From the NCBI GenBank assembly GCA_019843655.1, contig JACDQD010000003.1:12154925-12218924 (forward strand): a DNA stretch of 64,000 nt, written 5' to 3'. Shown here one piece after another: positions 51,101 through 60,700 of the stretch. Under the pieces are notes generated by a model, which was not told where the DNA came from, ran no database searches, and saw only the letters and a list, made by a program, of their open reading frames with translations. The position numbers were made by a program, and so were the translations under genes. This DNA is from Lethocerus indicus (Eukaryota; Arthropoda; Insecta; Hemiptera; Belostomatidae). Within the stretch, counting starts at the first letter, position 1. Each line of letters opens with the position of its first letter.

Positions 51101-54100
51101 CACAAAAAGGCAGACACACAAGGATTAGTATAGTCATAATAACTTGCTCAATTTTTTGCAACAGACATATATAAGACAGGAGGTGTGCTCTGTAGAACAA
51201 GAGAAGACAAGAATTCAAACAGACAACACCTTCCAGAAATAATAATTATAAGCAGTAGCATCAAACAGAATGTTATCTTTAAAGAATTTAAATCAAACTA
51301 TACATTGGCTTCACACACACACGCACACACATTTATATATATACATGAATATATTCAAAAGAATATGACAATGATTGAATAATTCATAAATGGCAGAAAG
51401 AACACTCCCTGAAGTGTTTATTAAAGATTAATTTAATTTGAAGTAAATATGTTGTTTAGTAACTCCTAATCACATGAAAGTGACCTATAGTATAATGATT
51501 TTTTATCATGTTTTGGTTAGTTATGAGAGAATATATTTCAGATGTGAGCCTCATAACTAACTATAATAACCAGTTGTCAGCTTTATTCATACCTCATTTG
51601 ACCTTATCAGTTACATAAAAAATGTAAACATTAGAATGTTTTAATAGTAAACCTGACTGTCTTCTTCAGGCACAAGATAGTCAAATGTTAGTCACTTAGG
51701 TTTAACATTGAAATGTTGTCATTATTCATATGTCACATACATTTTATATAACTAATAAGCACAAGGGAGTCGATATATTTATCATCAAGAATTATTACTA
51801 TAAACTGTCAGTTAAAACTGGCCATTAGTTTTCTACAAAAAATACTCTAGCATTAATATATTTTAAATTAGGTAAAAGTATTCCTTTAACTGTGGAGGAT
51901 ACAAATCACAGTGTATTTAATTTGTAATGGAAAATTTCAGTAAGTTGAAAAATTCTGACTTTTTTTCTAATTTTAACCTACATAGAATGATATTATATTT
52001 GGGTAAATATTATTATATTATGTGAGTGAAATTTCAGATTGCTTTCAGTACTGGAAAACCTGAAACTGGAAAATTAAAAATACTAAACCCCAAAAAAAAC
52101 ATTTAGCTCTTACTCAAGTTTGTTTGGCTAATGCAATTGTTTGATTTTAGTCCAAATTAATAATATTAAGAAAATCTTACAGCCAACTGAAAAATACCCT
52201 GTGACTATATGGGAGTATATGCATGTCACCATTTTTGCAATATATATTAACAGATAAATAGACTCAAGCTTCCTACCAAATACATCTATGCCACTGTGCC
52301 ACAGACTTTTTCCTCAGTATTATACTAATTTCTAGAAACAATATACATAATTTCCACACAATTCCAACAACTTCCAACAATGATATGCAAGTAGGAATAA
52401 CAAGGCCAAATGTCAACTAATCAGTCTATCTACAGGTTATAATATAACTACTTTGGAATGTAATATATAGAAAATAAATATATTAGTTTTTTATGTGAAT
52501 AATTTGGGCTGTAATATGAATATTTCTTATTAAAAATAACAAAAAGTTCTTAAAAATTCAAAAATTTTTTAAATTATTTATATAGCACAATTGGAAACTC
52601 AAAATTGATAAAATATATTAATTCATTACTTTTCCAAAAGAAATGAACTAAAACTAGACTTAAAAAAGTACAAATAATATAATGAAATATGTAACATACA
52701 ACACAAGCATCACGTGCATTTTAGGAACCAAATTGAATAAAATCTTACTTGTAAATATGGTCTATATTTCTTAAATGAATTTGGATTGACTGAAAGATTA
52801 AAATAACTTCTTAACACAACAAGTGAACTAATCAGAATCTTCTGTCTCTCTATTACCATTTCCCCATGTAATATTGTTGCAGTTAGATAGGTAACACACT
52901 GTTTATGAATAAATGATTGGTAGTGATGGTCCACATTATCAACATACTTAATTCTGTTAGCCTTAAAAGACATATTTACAACATTTAAATAGTAATAATA
53001 ATATGGCACTACAGTAATTTTCAGTGTATCATTGGCTAACATGATGATTTGTAGTGTGTAGTTAGTACAAGTAAATATGAAACAATGGACTCACCAGCTG
53101 GGAGATGTGAAGGTGAATATTGTCGAGAATTTCTTGGATAGGTCCTAGCAAGCCTCGCTGGTGGTGGACTTGGTGTCCTGTTGTCTCTCCAGTTACCAAG
53201 AACTGAAATGGAATAATTCACTCAAATAATTATAAACTACAATAAGAAATAGTTAACATTAAATTTCAAATTATTCAAATTAACTCCCAAACTGCATTAT
53301 GCAACTACAATGTATTTTATTTAACGTGTACAATGCATAAAACCTGCAATCAACATTATCAAATCTAAACTAAGACATTGAACCATGAACACAAATAAGC
53401 AGATGCATTCATACCAATGTGGTGGTACCATGTTGAATACAAAATAATTACTTATTTTGATAACAAAAATTACTATAAATTAAATTATTGTCTTCAAACT
53501 ACAAAATACTAGTAAATAGCAAAGTTTATTAGCATACAAATCAGAAACTAAACTGCAAAAGGACTACTGACTGAAAATATAATGTATAAAGTTAGATATG
53601 CTATATGAATAGCGCATTTCCTCATAATATAAATTGGTGCAAATTGTTAACAGGTACAAATGAAATATGCATACTCAGTGCAATTTTTGTGCCAATATTT
53701 GTGTGTGTTATTTTATTTATTTATTTTCATACATATATATGCATTTTTAGAATAAATCATCATTATTGTATAAGTAGTTACCATGTTTAATAGGTGGGGG
53801 TGGGACCCTAGAAGGAGGATCTAAGAGGCAGTGGCCAAGTTCAGCAAAAACTGACTTGAAAACTGTGACAGTGGCAGATAGTGGAGAAGAGCTTGCCGAA
53901 TGAATTGGGCAACTGACATTTGATATTCCATCCATCCTTGGCAACGACTTCAATGTTACCTGAAATATAAGCATTAAATTTAAATCTTCAACACTATAAC
54001 TATATAATTGCATCCAGCACTCAATACCGCTTTACATATTGACAATATTTGTATATTCATGCTTATAAATTTTACTTAAAACTAATCTAGGCCTTAAACT

Positions 54101-56611
54101 GACTAGGCCTTCTCTAGGACTAGTCAGACCTAATTCTATGAAAAATAATTTTTCTCATAAAAACAAAAATAAAGGATACATTAATAAAGGAATATTTCAG
54201 TTGTAATAAACAAATATTTTCGTGTGAGAGTTGTAAACAATGTTGCTATGCAATATTTTACACACACATACATATATATGGAATTTGAAAAACAAGTCCA
54301 GTGTATTTCTCAATAGTCCTTTACACCCAATAAACAAAGATTAATATCATGATGAAGAAATCATCACAGAGTAATACAAGGCCATTTTTATTACAAAATA
54401 ATCATATTAATGTGTATTTATTAAGAGAACCACAAACTGTGTGCACTATCATTCCAGTGTTTCACTGCACGTGATAACATTGAACGAAGAAAAGGTTTAA
54501 GTTTAATGATTTATTACAAAAAAACTGCATCTTCAGAGTTTCTGCAGCGTCACATTTAGCACTTATAAAAGGTTATATAACATCACAACATATTCAAATT
54601 AAAATACAAGCAACTGTTATTAATCTTAGAAAATAATTACCTTGATATAAGAGCCCCTGGGTGTCTTGGCCAAAGGGAAATTGTGCACAACGGGAGGTCG
54701 AGAAAAAGCCGCCAGGCTGCGAGCTGTACCTGGGTGAGAGAGTCGGTAACAAACAGGTTTAACCATGCCCAAACTATACCATGAAGACAACTGTGAAAAA
54801 TGCAACTGAGATCTGATTGCCTGTAACAGGCATTTGCCATCTACTTCTATCGCATCGCTCCCCCTAAACAAAAGAATGGCATGGATTAAGAAACTAAACA
54901 AGGATTACAGCATAATTAATTTACCCATGTCAGCATGAATGCTTTTTTTATATGTCTATTTATTTATGTTTCCAAGAAAAAACATTTAATATACAGAAAT
55001 ATATAAAAATAACTATAAACATAGTGAAAATTTTTGAGAATTGAGAATGTTTAATTGATATTGATTAAAAATAATATATCGCATATAATAAATGGAGAAC
55101 AAACTTATTCGAAACTATAGAAACAGTCCACTGTTCAAGTAGAAGATCATTGGCAGAGGGTACACTGCAGATATTGCTGGCCGCAGCCCTGGCATGACCG
55201 CATGCACAGTCTGGACACAGGAACACATCAATACACATTGGAACGCTGTTGTCACTCAACAACGACATGTGCTTCTTTAGGTTTGATGCTCGCTCACACT
55301 GTACAGAAAAAATATTTTATTTAAAAGATAATAAATTAAATACTTTATTTACAAGTTATTACAATGAAAAGGTACAAAATAAACAAGATTATTATACATA
55401 TAGAACCCAAAACAAAGTATTATAGACTCATTACAGATGAGCTAATGCCTCATGCCAAATGGTACTCATTAATTTTTCATTAATATGTGGTTTCAAGTGG
55501 AAGTCGTTACAAAAATAAGATCTAAATTTTGTATATATTTATCACCTCCAACATTTTCTTATTTTTCTTTTGTTCAGTATTCATTAGAAAGCCATAACCT
55601 TATATTTAGAATAATTTAAGACTGTGCTTTTCTAAATTATTAAACAAAAATAATAAATATTTGTCCTTATAAACCTCAAGACTTTGCAGATTGGGAAATA
55701 AGACCATTCTCAATGATAAACAAACAAATAAGCAGCTAGTTCCCCCTTTATTCCTAACAGAATGGCAAAAAACGTACCAGAGTACTTTAGGAACCTAATT
55801 TTACCTTAGTAGGAACTAATTTACTTGTGTAAAGATTGTTTTTCTAGTTCCTGACTAAATGCCATATTGTACCTGTACTGTATTAGCCTTTATTCCTGTC
55901 TAATATTTCTCTCTTCTGATTTCTTTAGCTTTTAAGTTTTGCATTCTATGTCTAAGAGCTGTAGGGAGTGTTAACTGGAGCATGTACTCATCTATGGGCA
56001 TGGGCCCCCATTCCTTATCTCGCTCCCACAATCTCTTTATCCAATATATTTTCATGGGGGGGGGGTTGAACCTTTTGTGTAAAGTAAAGACTGGTAAGCA
56101 GGCATCTCTGTTTGTATGGCATAGGTCATTAATGTAGCAATTAATGATTTGTTAAACGATCTAACCAATTTTATTTTTTCACATTGTATGTTTATTTTAT
56201 TGTACCAAATGACACATGAATAGCTGTTTATAAGGAAACACAGATAATATGCCCGAGAATGTGCATCCAACGGTATTCCTATTTAAAATTACAAAAAACT
56301 GCACAATAATTAAGCTAACACTAGAACATAGAGAACATTGTTCAGTTTTAACAGAGCCAGTAGATAAATATGCTGCTCTAGTAAAGCGCGTATGTAAATA
56401 AAATAATGTAGATGACAGTAGCAAAAATCATACTGACCAGGAAAGTAGTATCGGAGCATTGGTGAGGGGGTGCGGGGGAAGCGGAGGTGGAAGGTTGGTT
56501 ATTGTGATGCGGGCAGTGCGGTCCCTCTTTGTGTCCCCTGGGGCTTTGCTTTTCGGCGACCCGGCCCTCCACCAGCATCAGACCCACCTCCACGAACAGA
56601 CTTCCGGCCAT
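42027..56611 (-). CDS. atos: Atossa homolog (ATOSA/ATOSB, FAM214 family), 13 coding exons, complete
   Basis: Coding exons on the minus strand, in order: 56611-56438, 55298-55105, 54863-54641, 53959-53782, 53202-53095, 49720-49583, 48851-48677, 44477-44090, 44007-43889, 43736-43552, 43239-43073, 42731-42526, 42195-42027 (TGA). All introns are GT-AG and every split codon closes; the sum is 2,424 nt, 807 aa (human ATOSA is about 1,076 aa). Seen: an N-terminal acidic/hydrophobic stretch (residues 4-12) aligning with the ATOSA transactivation motif; LEQW at 112-115; HFSQLSSWYS at 144-153; CPIHS near 214; a low-complexity Ser/His/Gln middle with a KRKR nuclear-localisation-like cluster near 463; then the family signature EESIL, GASGTFCP, HLTLPV (about 630-665), PRSGTIQVT (696-704), HTFIRQRT and SPTNP at the C terminus. 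Known: Drosophila Atossa is a nuclear transcriptional regulator that raises oxidative metabolism in invading macrophages. The start is the first ATG in the open part of exon 1 (G at -3, G at +4); an upstream coding exon is not excluded. Confidence 0.93.
42526..42731 (-). CDS. atos: atos coding exon 12 (conserved C-terminal domain)
   Basis: Acceptor ttgtttag, then GGG GTT GTT in phase 0; donor CTCAG|gtgact, 2 nt left over. It encodes KKGYHVPRSGTIQVTLLNP, VIKMFVIAYDLTDMP, HTFIRQRT and RYLIHL, near-identical in pattern to ATOSA (the family's C-terminal 'chromosome segregation during meiosis'-type Pfam domain). Confidence 0.96.
43073..43239 (-). CDS. atos: atos coding exon 11 (core of FAM214/DUF4210 domain)
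   Basis: Acceptor tatttacag and donor ATG|gtaagt, phase 0 out. It encodes residues 628-683 with EESILSGR, YTADLGASGTFCPRHLTLPV and ending APYM. These match the most conserved stretch of human ATOSA and ATOSB (EES-L, GFTAE-GASG, CP-H-TLPV, PYMG). This exon alone identifies the family. Confidence 0.96.
43279..43356 (-). repeat. Decayed tRNA-derived SINE head in atos intron 10
   Basis: On the minus strand the segment reads TGGTGGCTCAAGGTC (box A-like), then GGGAACCTGTAGGTC and AGTTCGAATCC (box B-like), with tRNA-like spacing. The anticodon and T stems are broken by mismatches and the anticodon loop is too long, so it is not a functional tRNA. A tRNA-derived SINE head or tRNA pseudogene fits best. 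It lies between exons 10 and 11, same strand as the gene, in otherwise unremarkable intron DNA. Confidence 0.65.
43552..43736 (-). CDS. atos: atos coding exon 10
   Basis: Acceptor ttatttcag and donor CTAG|gtatat, 1 nt left over. It encodes an acidic, phosphosite-like cluster (SSSEDTECES), a Pro-rich run and, at its end, MRHSLPLLG. The LLG begins the conserved LLG-EES block of the FAM214 domain that continues in exon 11. Confidence 0.9.
43889..44007 (-). CDS. atos: atos coding exon 9
   Basis: Acceptor ctgtaacag, then GTT ATC AAG in phase 0; donor AATAG|gtcagt, 2 nt left over. It encodes VIKCGAVKDSKAGHPIEVRR followed by PLLILSPTLSPPLTPVPS. A different frame is also open across it, but only this frame joins both neighbours. 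Confidence 0.85.
44090..44477 (-). CDS. atos: atos coding exon 8 (largest; Ser/Gln-rich, basic NLS-like cluster)
   Basis: Acceptor tttgaacag and donor TCTCAG|gtatgg; 388 nt, phase 0 out. It encodes a Ser-rich stretch, a five-residue Gln run after YH, then PLKRKRQQ, a plausible monopartite nuclear localisation signal near residues 461-468. An acidic/Ser segment (LIDSFSSLNISSEIA) follows, ending QTPPSQ. It corresponds to the poorly conserved, disordered middle of ATOS proteins. Confidence 0.88.
44478..48676 (-). other. atos intron 7 (4.2 kb)
   Basis: The largest intron: very AT-rich, nearly CpG-free, with no ORF that carries a protein signature. It contains the dyad CTGGTGT-TT-ACACCAG (45216-45231) followed by a third CTGGTGT at 45241, and a short CA-rich run near 45355-45372. 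No transposon coding sequence was recognised. Confidence 0.7.
48677..48851 (-). CDS. atos: atos coding exon 7
   Basis: Acceptor ttttaaag and donor CA|gtaatt, 2 nt left over. The peptide runs GEERDIPSERVKHHLSWRDG, then a Gly/Asn-rich run and TVYRSEQPTIITQTQHNYLQ. It is a low-complexity linker lying between a 0.7-kb and a 4.2-kb intron; the phase match to exon 8 (CA + G = Gln) is exact. Confidence 0.82.
49583..49720 (-). CDS. atos: atos coding exon 6
   Basis: Acceptor attttag and donor CAG|gtactg; 138 nt, phase 1 in and out (skippable). It encodes VMVDDRLQSGCKHIG followed by a His-rich PLPHHHPHRDQ segment. It is a disordered linker, accepted on splice sites and exact phase agreement with exons 5 and 7. 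Confidence 0.8.
49721..53094 (-). other. atos intron 5 (3.4 kb)
   Basis: AT-rich and CpG-poor, with no coding exon found; exons 5 and 6 join in phase without it. A short (CA)n run lies near 51315-51330. Open frames at 50661-50855 and 50875-51174 have no codon bias or domain and are treated as chance. Confidence 0.7.
53095..53202 (-). CDS. atos: atos coding exon 5
   Basis: Acceptor ccatttcag and donor GCTG|gtgagt; 108 nt, phase 1 in and phase 1 out, so it could be skipped without shifting frame. It encodes a basic, Pro/Ser/Arg-rich linker (NWRDNRTPSPPPARLART). There is no recognised domain; it is accepted on splice consensus, phase and position. Confidence 0.8.
53782..53959 (-). CDS. atos: atos coding exon 4
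   Basis: Acceptor atatttcag, then GTA ACA TTG in phase 0; donor CATG|gtaact, 1 nt left over. The peptide begins VTLKSLPRMDG and reaches SCPIHS, corresponding to VSVQSLPR and TCSIH of ATOSA. It then becomes a Ser/Pro-rich linker (PPSRVPPPPIKH). Confidence 0.9.
54641..54863 (-). CDS. atos: atos coding exon 3
   Basis: Acceptor ttgtttag and donor AAG|gtaatt, phase 0 out. The peptide holds the conserved run RSQLHFSQLSSWYS followed by VCYRLS and SRPPVVHNFPLAKTP. In order and spacing these match the N-terminal conserved region of ATOSA (FFSQLSAW, ILYRIS, HVFPVP). The exon keeps several CpGs inside a CpG-depleted block, as expected under coding constraint. Confidence 0.9.
55105..55298 (-). CDS. atos: atos coding exon 2
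   Basis: Acceptor tgtacag, then TGT GAG CGA in phase 0; donor AA|gtttgt leaves 2 nt. The peptide carries a Cys pair (FLCPDC) and LLLEQWTVSI, the conserved LLLE-W segment of ATOSA. An alternative donor CA|gtggac 24 nt earlier has the same phase and would drop eight residues after LEQ; I prefer the longer form because ATOSA continues a strand here. Confidence 0.85.
56438..56611 (-). CDS. atos: atos coding exon 1 (start codon, 58 codons)
   Basis: It begins ATG GCC GGA and ends TTC CTG before donor gtcagt, phase 0. The peptide contains VEVGLMLVEGR, which aligns with the ATOSA N-terminal activation segment, and an HCPHH cluster. The frame stays open upstream only to an in-frame TAA next to a possible acceptor (tttgcag at 56636-56642), so the exon may start at 56635 with a 24-nt leader or run on as 5'UTR. 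It is CpG-rich, unlike the following introns. Confidence 0.85.
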
Positions 56612-56900
56612 GCCTCTCCCCGGTGACACCTCCTCCTGCAAACATTATCACCTTCCTACAGATTGTTCTCGGGGCAGGAAATGTCGGCGAGCCGACGTAA
56701 CTTTCTATAACTAATTTGACAAATTAGCAAGGGTTTGCGTGACCAGAACTTGAATTATCACCAACTCACTTCCGGTGGGAACGCGTAATAATGTGGGAAG
56801 AACCTCGGTTACCAGGGGTTGACCCCCTAATAGTCCGGGATTTTTCCTCTGTCTAGAAACCACCCGAAAGGTTCAAATTGGAACGAGGTAATTAACACAA
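56612..56900 (-). promoter_or_regulatory. Putative atos 5' leader and promoter, CpG-rich
   Basis: Immediately upstream of the atos ATG the sequence turns CpG-rich. It carries an ACCGGAAGT ETS-type site (56768-56776, reading on the minus strand) and three dyads: GTCGGC-GA-GCCGAC (56683-56696), a homeodomain-like CTAATTT-GAC-AAATTAG (56711-56727), and an ACGTAA half-site between them. No TATA box is placed sensibly. The ETS site overlaps GTGAGT, a good splice donor (56769-56764), so a short non-coding first exon spliced to 56635 is an alternative reading. Confidence 0.4.
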
Positions 56901-57608
56901 TATTTTAAACGAAGTTAATTAGTCTACGTCCGGATTTAAGTTACGAAATTGTACAAGTGACGAATAAAGTAGGGGAAAAAGTAACTTAACAGTTCAACTA
57001 AGATAATCTTATAATAATGTTAAGCCGAGAAATCAAGATTTAAATTACACACAACGGGTCTGAAATTCATATTTTCATATCAATGTAGGCGAAGTGATTT
57101 ACTAGTTTGTTTTCGCACGAGATTATTTATCATTCGCTAAGGCAAGCAACACGAGTCTTTCATATGATGATTTATCTGTTATCGAAGACTTGAGTCTTTG
57201 AATGTGATAGCAGATTCCGATGTTTATTTTCTTCAATACTATCTAGACTATTCAACCGGACAGGAAGCCACTCTGTGAACATTAAAGCAAAGAACTTTCT
57301 ATCTGAGATAAGGAATTCAGTAACATTTCGATCAACGCCATTACGCTAACTGCATTGAGACAGTTTAAATAATCAAAAGATTAAAAATATTAATAAAATA
57401 CACCGTAAATAGGTTACCTTGCAATAATAATAGACCTATTCTAGTTATAAGAAAACATAAGACAGACGCGTTTATATTTTATTTAATGAAATATTGAATA
57501 GGCGATGAGTCTCTAGCGTCCTCTTGCGTAATCCTTTCATTATGTGCTAATCAAAGACACGGTCCCATTATCGTAAATGATGTTGGCGGCCATTTAACGA
57601 TCAGATGT

Positions 57609-57610
<2 letters not shown>

Positions 57611-57668
<58 letters not shown>
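57611..57668. repeat. (TA)n microsatellite, 58 bp
   Basis: The longest pure TA tract in the window, about 1 kb upstream of the atos start. Confidence 0.97.
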
Positions 57669-57670
<2 letters not shown>

Positions 57671-57698
57671 CCCTTATATGTATAAGATTTATTATCCC

Positions 57699-57700
<2 letters not shown>

Positions 57701-57740
<40 letters not shown>
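57701..57740. repeat. (TA)n microsatellite, 40 bp
   Basis: A second tract 32 bp from the previous one, separated by a non-TA spacer. Confidence 0.97.
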
Positions 57741-57745
<5 letters not shown>

Positions 57746-60700
57746 GAATAATAAACTAGGACATGGGAGATAATGAATGAGCATAATAATATTGATTATG
57801 AACATAGAAAATTAAACAATTTTTACACAATTGTACACTAGCATACAACCTGCGGTAGAAACAAACACCATATTAACAAACAGCCTAAACTATTTTTACA
57901 CTACAAACACATTTCTAGAGAGAAATTCCTGAACCCCAGTCAATCATACCAATCGGTTTACTGCAAAATTCAACATCAAATGTAATTCCTCTATTCAAGA
58001 AATGGCAGAACAAGGATCATTACTACTATAATGTCTATAACATGAACATTCTCGACCTAAACAGGGCACAGTATTCGGCCAAAAACAGGTTTTGAACCGG
58101 CCATTACGGGAGACAATCGCCATATCGATAAGTTTATTTGTGCTGTAATTGCGAGTTTATTCGACGATAAGGTCAAACCGTCACTTAAAGAAAGGAATAG
58201 CCGTCTGGAAGCGTCCAATAACGATTAATGAATTATATAATTGTTTTAATCTAATAACGCACTGCTGGGGGCGTGAGTCAGTTACCTGGCCGAGCACCAG
58301 CGTCGCTAGGAAGGTTTCGATCCAACTTAAATGAACGCAACATTAAGCAGCGCTAACAGCCACATCTCAAGCGTAAAGTTTCCCCTTTGTTGAAATGAAT
58401 AGCAATAAAACAATTCCGTCAGACAAAAGAAAGAGTAAAATCGTGTTCCTACTGTATTAAACAGCGTTGTTTAAGATGGAAAAGTTAATATCGGTCGATT
58501 TTGTTCGGCCCATCCGACATACGTTCTATTAACCAAGGCCTTTCGGTATCGTCCTTGGCAAAGGAGTAAATAGGCGTACAACTAACTCCACTTGTTGCTT
58601 TTTCCACTGTCTGATACAGAATATTTATACACTAGGATCTTATGTAAACTCTTATCGCATTTTTCGTTTCGCATATGCTTTCCCTATCACGGTTTCGTAT
58701 CATGGATGAGAAAAGATTGTCAACAGTTAATTAAAAGAAGGAGGGGGGAGGGGGGCCTCTATCAATAGATTAAAGAGAACACCCACACCTCAACTCAGAG
58801 GAACGATGTAACACGGTTTCATGTATGACGATAAACGTACTGCTCGTGGTTTTGTACTTCCCAGTACATGGTCTACAAAAAAAATTCCAGCCAAGAAACT
58901 TCAAATACATCGTCTACGTCACTTTCCATTTGTTTGATCTATATAATCAGCTTCTACTACTAACGTATACTATTAGCACCATTCGGTTAGTGTTCCCACT
59001 CTTATACGTGGCGACTGTGTTATCCTGATCACCACGTTTATGACAGTACAAAAAGTAACAAGAGTTATATGAAAGCTTTGAAGGATTATTTTAGTGAGTT
59101 TATTTTTCACAACGAACTAGAATAAATGGTGGGTTGAACAAATAAGTGGATTTTGCCTGTGACTGATCGATTGGGAGGCCGATAAGAGACAGAAAATGAA
59201 GTAGAAGAGAGGAATGGACATCCTCCCTTCCGATGAAGACTTATTCATAAGAAAGAAGATGAAGAACAACGTTCAAGTATATGCAGTACAGGTTTTTTAC
59301 CCGAGATCCATTCCGAATTACGGTTTGAATCAAAGGGTTTCCCATTCCTGGAGCCGTTCAGTTCTTATTAAGTTATTGAAGATAATACTCAAACGTCAGG
59401 TAGTACTGATAAAATTCTCGTGATATACGTCAAGCCAGTGAGTCAATAATTAAATATAACCCCTCCACCCCCAGTAGCTATCTTAAACTTAATAAAATCC
59501 TTATACCAGTCACTCACAATACTGTTCCTAGCCTATTAACTGCCGGTAATATATTTAAAAAATGAGGAAGCTCCTTAAATAAGAACTAATGGAAGGATCA
59601 CACTAAAATTGTAAACCACAACTGAAAGATCTACTTCTGAAGCAAACCAGTAATTCCCTTGTCACAAGAAATTAACGAAGAAGAAAATATATGCAGGTTG
59701 TTGGAATACTTTCCGACCATGGATTATCACTAGTAATTGTAGCAAGAAATATATAACGCTTTAAATTGAGGTTATCCATCTCTGAAAAGCATGCGCAAGA
59801 AATAAAGCACAGTACGATGACGGTCGGTTTAAAATTGTGAATCAACACGCTTTGAACTAATACGTCCGGATGTGTCATCAGCAACGACACCCAAAGTTCA
59901 AGGGAATGTGTAACCTTTACGAATAAACAATTGAAAGTCTGAAAGTTTTATTTAGACTTATCCTGAAGGTATTATAGCTCGTAAAAATGCTAATTAAGAT
60001 ACAATATTAGGTCTAGTAGACTTAGCTCTATGTTGGCTCACGACATCGTTAGCTAACGACAGACGAAAGAATAAAAATTAATAAGTTATTAGAATCACCC
60101 GCTTCATGCGACCATAAAGAGAACAAACAAGGAAAGTATAACCTCAATGCACTATTCACTCGGGGTTTAAATATTAAGAACGCTTGAGTTCAGTGCATAT
60201 CTCGTAAATAGAAAGTTATCATCTATTGTGAGGAGATAATATTCAATTATAGTTTGACAAATCGTGCCATATTGACTTAAGTATCACGTTACCCTGTTTG
60301 CTATTAGGAACAATCAGGCACAAATTCCTCAAAATACCTCGGGTTTGATAACAAGATAATGCTGCATAGACAATCACTGCATAAATTAAAAAGCAGATAA
60401 ATGCCTCAAACCATACACAGAAGTGAAAAGTGATTTATTAATAAACCCTAAACTTAAATACTAATTACATGTTGAAATACGCTTCAACACTGTAGGATCT
60501 TGGTTACTGGAATATTTGAAAAAAACTGTTTCGGAATCCTACATTAAATAACCCACTACTTCTCCTCCGGTCCTTCTCCGCAAATTACTTGAGGCACATC
60601 CTCCTCACATTTCTGTTGTACACTGCCCAAAACATGGAATTACCATGTCCTTGAGTACTTATGCCCAAGGATTAACGGTTGTCCTTTCCGCTTGGCTTCC

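Larger units (their letters stand above)
39000..56100. other. CpG-depleted block coincident with the atos transcription unit
   Basis: Counting CG dinucleotides by eye, most 60-base lines here have none or one, apart from the exons. Lines at 38.4-38.9 kb and 56.4-57 kb typically have two to five. Known: in invertebrates with mosaic methylation, germline-methylated gene bodies lose CpG by deamination while the 5' end and intergenic DNA keep it. The block starts just inside the first coding exon and overshoots the stop codon by about 3 kb. Confidence 0.7.

Noticed and set aside
50875..51174. 99-codon plus-strand frame in atos intron 5
   Set aside because: Intronic and AT-rich, without domain or codon preference; the atos frame is complete without it.
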